A model generated the notes under the pieces. That model worked only from the letters and a program-made list of their open reading frames with translations. It was not told where the DNA came from and made no database searches. From contig CAJASG010000741.1 in NCBI GenBank assembly GCA_903944555.1, positions 1-9,677 on the forward strand: DNA of 9,677 bases, in the 5' to 3' direction. Of the stretch, positions 5,909 through 9,677 are shown piece after piece; within the stretch, counting starts at the first letter, position 1, and every line of letters begins with the position of its first letter. The position numbers and the translations under genes were made by a program. This DNA comes from an uncultured beta proteobacterium (GTDB taxonomy: Bacteria > Pseudomonadota > Gammaproteobacteria > Burkholderiales > Burkholderiaceae_C).

Positions 5909-6783
5909 TGCTGGCCGAATTCTTGCAGTTTCTGTTCTCGGGCATCACGGTGGGTTCTACCTATGCCTTGGCGGCGCTGGGGTTCACACTCATCTACAAC
6001 TCCAGCCATGTGATCAACTTTGCGCAAGGCGAGTTCATCATGCTGGGCGGCATGCTGGCCGTGTACTTCACAAACTCCGGTCTGGGTCTGCCGCTGTCCC
6101 TGATGCTGGCCATTGCGCTGCCTGCCATCGTTGGCCTAGTGCTAGAAAAGGTGGCGATCGAGCCGGTCAAGGGTGCGGAGCCAGTCACGCTGATCATCAT
6201 CACCATAGGCGCCTCGCTGGTGCTGCGCGGTCTGGTGCAAATTTGGCTGGGCAAGGGCACCTTCAGCCTGCCGGCCTTCTCCGGTGAGCAGCCCATCAAC
6301 GTGCTGGGCGCCACCCTGATGCCACAAAGCCTGTGGGTGCTGGGTGTCACTGCCGTGGTGGTCCTCTGCCTTTGGTACTTCTTCGCCCGCACCCTGATGG
6401 GTAAGGCCATGCTGGCGACCTCCTACAACCGGGTGGCGGCCGAGTTGGTGGGCATCAACACCGACGGCGTCCTGTTCCTGAGTTTTGCCATGTCTGCAGC
6501 CCTCGGTGCGTTGGGCGGCATTCTGGTTACGCCCATCACGCTCACCTCGTATGACGCCGGCATCATGCTCGGCCTCAAGGGTTTTGTGGGTGCGGTGCTT
6601 GGCGGTCTGGGCAATGGCCTGGGCGCAGTGGTTGGCGGATTATTAGTAGGTGTATTGGAGGCCATGGGTGCCGGTTACATCTCGTCGTCGTACAAAGACG
6701 CGATGCCCTTTGTGCTGATTTTGTTGATTTTGTTCTTCCGGCCCAGCGGCCTTTTTGGTGGCAAAGCCACAGACCGGGTTTAA
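5908..6783 (+). CDS. livH: Liv-type ABC transporter inner-membrane permease (LivH family)
   Basis: A 291-residue, very hydrophobic protein with about eight predicted membrane segments by eye. The N-terminal ITVGSTYALAALGFTLIY followed by INFAQGEFIMLGG is the LivH hallmark, and the C-terminus ends LFFRPSGLFGGKA, also typical. LivH and LivM form the membrane channel of the branched-chain amino acid/HAAT family of ABC importers, taking substrate from a periplasmic binding protein. Members also carry aromatic acids, amides and urea, so the substrate cannot be read from this gene. The ATG overlaps the stop of the 18-codon ORF, and GGGTGA (5895-5900) lies seven bases upstream. The livM ATG follows four bases after the stop. 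Confidence 0.95.
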   Translation: MLAEFLQFLFSGITVGSTYALAALGFTLIYNSSHVINFAQGEFIMLGGMLAVYFTNSGLGLPLSLMLAIALPAIVGLVLEKVAIEPVKGAEPVTLIIITIGASLVLRGLVQIWLGKGTFSLPAFSGEQPINVLGATLMPQSLWVLGVTAVVVLCLWYFFARTLMGKAMLATSYNRVAAELVGINTDGVLFLSFAMSAALGALGGILVTPITLTSYDAGIMLGLKGFVGAVLGGLGNGLGAVVGGLLVGVLEAMGAGYISSSYKDAMPFVLILLILFFRPSGLFGGKATDRV

Positions 6784-6787
6784 GCGC

Positions 6788-7720
6788 ATGAACAAGCATC
6801 CTTACCGCGGTCTGTATCTGATCGCCGCCGTCCTGCTGCTCCTGCCGCTGGTGCTGCCCAATAGCTTTTACGTGGACTTGGCGATTCGCATGGGCATCAA
6901 CGCCGTCATCGTGTTGGGCCTGAACTTGTTGATCGGTTTTGCCGGGCAGATCAGCCTGGGACACGCCGGCTTTATTGGTATTGGCGCGTATGCCTCGGCG
7001 GTTTTGCCTACGCACTTTGGCTGGCATCCATTGCTGGCCATTGCGGCTGGTGCGTTAGCAACGGGCGCATTGGCCGCTGTGCTTGCGCGCCCGATTTTTC
7101 GCCTCAAGGGGCACTATCTAGCCATGGCAACCTTGGGTCTGGGCATCATCATCAACATCGTGGTGCGAAACGAAGCCGCATTGACCGGTGGCCCCGACGG
7201 CATGGCCGTGCCGCCCATGGCCTTTGGCAGTTTCGAGATCTCCGGCGACAAGCCCTGGTACTGGATCGTGGCCAGCCTGCTGTGCGTCAGCATTTGGGCC
7301 TCCATCAACATCATCGATTCGCCCTTTGGTCGCGCCCTGCGGGCTCTGCATGGCTCCGAGGTAGCGTCCAAGGTGGTGGGCGTGCATGTGGTGCGCTACA
7401 AGGTCAGCGTGTTTGTCATGTCGGCCATGTTTGCCAGCATCATGGGCAGTGTGACAGCGCTATATGTGGGTTTTGTCACGCCCAATCTGGCGGACTTTTT
7501 CCATTCGATCGAGCTGGTCACCATGGTGGTGATTGGTGGTATGGGCTCTATCTATGGCTCTGTGTTGGGTGCTGTATTGCTCACAGCATTGCCGCAGGCG
7601 CTGGCCACGTTTGAGGGCTGGGAGACGGTGGTGTTTGGCGCCATCCTGATGTTGAGCATGATCTTCATGCCCAAGGGTCTGGTGCCCACACTGGCTGCGC
7701 GCTTCGGTAAGGGGGACTGA
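6788..7720 (+). CDS. livM: Liv-type ABC transporter inner-membrane permease (LivM family)
   Basis: A 310-residue membrane protein, the second permease of the importer. After an N-terminal hydrophobic helix (about 8-24) it has NLLIGFAGQISLGHAGFIGI at residues 46-65, the conserved LivM signature, and later GHYLAMATLG, NEAALTGGPDGM, GRALRALHGSEVASKVVGV (the cytoplasmic loop that contacts the ATPase) and IGGMGSIYGSVLGA. It closes with IFMPKGL. ATG at 6788 is chosen; a TTG at 6755 would extend it by 11 residues into livH. No strong Shine-Dalgarno is visible, so coupling to livH (4-nt gap) is likely. The livG start follows two bases after its stop. Confidence 0.95.
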   Translation: MNKHPYRGLYLIAAVLLLLPLVLPNSFYVDLAIRMGINAVIVLGLNLLIGFAGQISLGHAGFIGIGAYASAVLPTHFGWHPLLAIAAGALATGALAAVLARPIFRLKGHYLAMATLGLGIIINIVVRNEAALTGGPDGMAVPPMAFGSFEISGDKPWYWIVASLLCVSIWASINIIDSPFGRALRALHGSEVASKVVGVHVVRYKVSVFVMSAMFASIMGSVTALYVGFVTPNLADFFHSIELVTMVVIGGMGSIYGSVLGAVLLTALPQALATFEGWETVVFGAILMLSMIFMPKGLVPTLAARFGKGD

Positions 7721-7722
7721 AC

Positions 7723-8484
7723 ATGGCATTGCTCGAAGTTCAAGACCTCTCAATCCAGTTTGGCGGCGTCAAGGCCGTGCAAAACGTGTCTTTCAGCATC
7801 GATGCCGGCATTGTCTACGCCGTCATCGGGCCTAACGGCGCGGGCAAGACCACGCTGTTCAATCTTATCACCGGCATTTACACCCCCACCTCCGGCAGCA
7901 TCGTGCTGGACGGCCAACCCATTGCCGGCAAATCGCCCGATGTGCTGGCGCAGCGTGGCGTGGCACGCACTTTCCAAAACCTGCAAATCTGCATGAACAT
8001 GAGTGCCGTTGAGAACGTGATGGTGGGCGCACATCTGCGGTTGAACCGCAACCTGCTCAAGGCGGCCTTGCGTTGGCCCGCCCTCAAGGCGCGTGACCGT
8101 GAACTCCACATCGAAGCTGTGGATCTCATGCGCTTTGTTGGTCTGGATGCTTACGCAAGCGCACGGGCCGACAGCATGTCCTACGGTGCCCTCAAGCGCC
8201 TGGAAATTGCCCGCGCACTGGCCATGAAACCGCGCCTGCTGTTTCTGGACGAACCCGCAGCCGGCCTGAACCCCAAAGAAACCATCGAGGTGGATGCCCT
8301 TATCCGCAAAGTGGCCGACACCGGGGTGACCGTAGTGCTGGTGGAGCACGACATGAAGATGGTGATGAACCTGTCCGACCGCATTCTGGTGCTGGATTAC
8401 GGACGCAAACTGGCCGAGGGCACTGCTGCCGAAGTGCGGCGCAACCCCGATGTGATAGCCGCCTATCTGGGCGCCCACGCCTGA
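7723..8484 (+). CDS. livG: Liv-type ABC transporter ATP-binding protein (LivG family)
   Basis: A complete 253-residue ATPase. Walker A is GPNGAGKTT (36-44), the Q-loop lies at ARTFQNLQ (Q84), the signature region is SYGALKRLEIARAL (152-165), Walker B is LLFLDEP (171-177, E176 catalytic), and the switch histidine is H208 in LVEHDMKMV. The signature reads SYGAL rather than the commoner SYGEQ, a variation within what LivG proteins tolerate, so the protein should be active. LivG and LivF form the ATPase pair on the cytoplasmic face. AAGGGGGA at 7708-7715 provides a strong ribosome binding site for the ATG at 7723. The next gene starts 13 nt after its stop. Confidence 0.96.
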   Translation: MALLEVQDLSIQFGGVKAVQNVSFSIDAGIVYAVIGPNGAGKTTLFNLITGIYTPTSGSIVLDGQPIAGKSPDVLAQRGVARTFQNLQICMNMSAVENVMVGAHLRLNRNLLKAALRWPALKARDRELHIEAVDLMRFVGLDAYASARADSMSYGALKRLEIARALAMKPRLLFLDEPAAGLNPKETIEVDALIRKVADTGVTVVLVEHDMKMVMNLSDRILVLDYGRKLAEGTAAEVRRNPDVIAAYLGAHA

Positions 8485-8497
8485 ACGGAAGAGCCCC

Positions 8498-9613
8498 ATG
8501 GACGCACTCACCATCATCAGCCAGGAACACAGCAATATGTGGCGCCTGGCCACCACCCTCGACCACGTGGCCTCCGATATGCAGGCAATCAGCCCGTCGG
8601 AGACCGCCTTTTTCGAGGCCGCGCTGGACTACATCACCCAGTTTGTGGACCGCATGCACCACCCCAAAGAGGATGACTTCCTGTTTCGCCTGTTGCGCCT
8701 GCGCAGTGCGGAAGCGGCCGAGGTGCTGGACGCCCTGGAAGCCGACCACAGCCAGGGCCCGGAGAACCTGGCGCAATTGCGCGCCAAGCTGGCGGCAGCC
8801 GCGCAAGGGCAGTTGCCCGTTGCAGCACTGGCGGTCGCCATCAAGCATTACACCGATGGCCTCAAGAGCCACATCAAGACCGAAGAAAAACATGTGCTGC
8901 CATTGGCGCGCAAGGTTTTGCTGCCGCAGGACTGGGCCGAGATTGACCAGGCCTTTCGCACGCACAGCGACCCGGTGTTTGGCGACCAGGCCAAGGCCGA
9001 GTTCCGTGAACTGTTTCACCGCATCGCCAGCCTGGCGCCCGACTCGGTCGGCCTAGGTGCCAGCAGCGTGGGCAGCCTGCAAGCGTCGGCGGCACCAGCA
9101 CACCCCGTGCTGCTGAAGGTGGAAGGGTTGGAGAGCTGTTACGGCCGCATTAAGGCGCTCAAAGGCATCACCCTGGAAGTGCGCCGCGGTGAAACCGTGG
9201 CCTTGGTCGGTGCCAATGGCGCCGGCAAAACCACCTTTTTGCGGGCTATTTCGGGGGTGCAGTCCATCAGCGCGGGGAGTATCCACTTCGATGGTGAAGA
9301 CATCAGCAAGTTGCGTTCCGATAAGCGCATGCGCCGCGGCATCTGCCAAAGCCCCGAAGGCCGCCAGGTTTTCGGCCCGTTGTCGATTGAAGACAACCTG
9401 CGCCTAGGTGCCTATACCCAGCCCAAGCATCAAGTCGCCGGTGACATGGAAAAGATATTCACTATGTTCCCCATCCTGAAAGAAAAACGGGCCTTGCCTG
9501 CAGGCACGCCCTCTACGCCCCCAAAACCCTCTATATGGGCTTTCCCGCAATTGGTAATAATGCCATGTGTTGGCAATGCAATCCGGCAATACGACGCTAT
9601 TTCCTGTTGGTGA
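8498..9613 (+). CDS. Hemerythrin (HHE) domain fused to a LivF-type ATPase, 3' end disrupted
   Basis: One continuous frame of 371 codons. Residues 1-180 are a hemerythrin-like four-helix domain with likely diiron ligands H11, H23, H54 or H55 with E58 (HHPKEDD), H84, H117, H125 with E129 (HIKTEEKH) and H132. Residues 181-203 are a Ser/Ala/Gly linker. From 204 it is LivF: VLLKVEGLESCYGRIKALKG, Walker A GANGAGKTT (238-246) and QSPEGRQVFGPLSIEDNLR. Homology ends at PAGT (residue 337, base 9508), just before the expected LSGGEQQ signature; Walker B, the D-loop and the switch histidine are absent, and residues 338-371 are foreign. As it stands the ATPase half cannot be functional. No frameshift restores it. 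GGAAGAG upstream suits the ATG at 8498; a GTG at 9107 could start LivF alone but has no Shine-Dalgarno. Hemerythrin domains bind oxygen or sense redox/iron; a regulatory role on the transporter is inference. Confidence 0.9.
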   Translation: MDALTIISQEHSNMWRLATTLDHVASDMQAISPSETAFFEAALDYITQFVDRMHHPKEDDFLFRLLRLRSAEAAEVLDALEADHSQGPENLAQLRAKLAAAAQGQLPVAALAVAIKHYTDGLKSHIKTEEKHVLPLARKVLLPQDWAEIDQAFRTHSDPVFGDQAKAEFRELFHRIASLAPDSVGLGASSVGSLQASAAPAHPVLLKVEGLESCYGRIKALKGITLEVRRGETVALVGANGAGKTTFLRAISGVQSISAGSIHFDGEDISKLRSDKRMRRGICQSPEGRQVFGPLSIEDNLRLGAYTQPKHQVAGDMEKIFTMFPILKEKRALPAGTPSTPPKPSIWAFPQLVIMPCVGNAIRQYDAISCW

Positions 9614-9677
9614 TTGGCACCCATTTCTATTATAGCAAATGCTGCATCGGCTTTTATCTTCAGTATGGTTAGCGGCA
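9509..9677. mobile_element. Foreign DNA joined to livF, probable end of an inserted element
   Basis: From 9509 no frame continues LivF, and the base composition becomes more AT-rich than the operon. A direct repeat CCCTCTA occurs at 9509-9515, exactly at the break, and again at 9527-9533, as could be found at the end of a transposable element. A small inverted pair TGCCA/TGGCA is at 9561-9575. No transposase is visible in the 169 bases, so the type of element cannot be named; a deletion or inversion junction is an alternative. Confidence 0.4.

Noticed and set aside
6755..6787. TTG start extending LivM by 11 residues into livH
   Set aside because: The extra residues are not LivM-like and have no ribosome site; ATG at 6788 gives the normal N-terminus.
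7750..8556. 268-codon minus-strand open frame opposite livG
   Set aside because: Antisense to an ATPase with all canonical motifs; the His/Gly-rich translation looks like a frame shadow.
8300..9019. 239-codon minus-strand open frame opposite livG and the hemerythrin domain
   Set aside because: Spans two unrelated sense genes and has no motif or ribosome site; antisense shadow.
9460..9613. Frameshift as the explanation for the loss of LivF similarity
   Set aside because: I translated the other two plus frames past 9508: neither contains the signature motif (LSGGEQQ) or Walker B, so sequence is replaced rather than shifted.
9629..9634. TATAAT on the minus strand as an outward promoter of the inserted DNA
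   Set aside because: There is no acceptable -35 at 16-18 bp and no gene identified for it to serve; a lone hexamer in AT-rich DNA is not enough.
1..9677. CRISPR array, tRNA, rRNA or known riboswitch
   Set aside because: No regularly spaced direct repeats, no cloverleaf with a CCA end and no rRNA-like sequence were seen on reading through both strands.

Overview
The window looks like a betaproteobacterial chromosome, most likely Burkholderiales/Comamonadaceae-like. This is an inference from the GC-rich codon use, the PaaX and IclR regulators beside a Liv-type ABC transporter operon, and a Tn3-class element; no 16S or other taxonomic marker is present. 

Region 1 (1-2798, minus strand) is part of a mobile element. 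Three genes run leftwards as one tightly coupled unit: a KilA-N-domain protein (2798-1971), a 609-residue tyrosine recombinase with all catalytic residues (1974-145, GTG start overlapping the previous stop by 4 nt), and the first 45 codons of what looks like a Tn3-family transposase (135 to beyond base 1). A perfect 8-6-8 palindrome (2844-2865) lies just upstream of the first gene and could be its operator or the core of a recombination site. 

Region 2 (2799-3719) has no confident gene. It holds the palindrome, a 131-codon minus-strand open frame of unknown identity, short open frames that may be gene relics, and an imperfect inverted repeat around 3392-3490. It is probably a patchwork boundary of mobile DNA. 

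Region 3 (3720-5536, plus strand) has two regulators in tandem, a PaaX-family and an IclR-family protein, followed by a good intrinsic terminator (5581-5604). 

Region 4 (5537-9508, plus strand) is a liv-type operon for uptake of amino acids or aromatic/organic acids. It has a sigma70-like promoter (5757-5785) with a palindrome overlapping its -10, a leader hairpin, an 18-codon upstream ORF whose stop overlaps the livH start, then livH, livM, livG and a livF. The livF is unusual: its reading frame begins with a complete hemerythrin (HHE) domain joined by a linker to the ATPase. No periplasmic substrate-binding protein gene is present. 

Region 5 (9509-9677): livF breaks off abruptly just before its ABC signature motif and continues into unrelated, AT-richer DNA, probably the end of another inserted element. 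The regulator/transporter block therefore sits between two mobile or rearranged segments and its last ATPase is not intact. The observations most worth following are the hemerythrin-LivF fusion, the KilA-N/recombinase/transposase operon, and the upstream-ORF leader of the liv operon.
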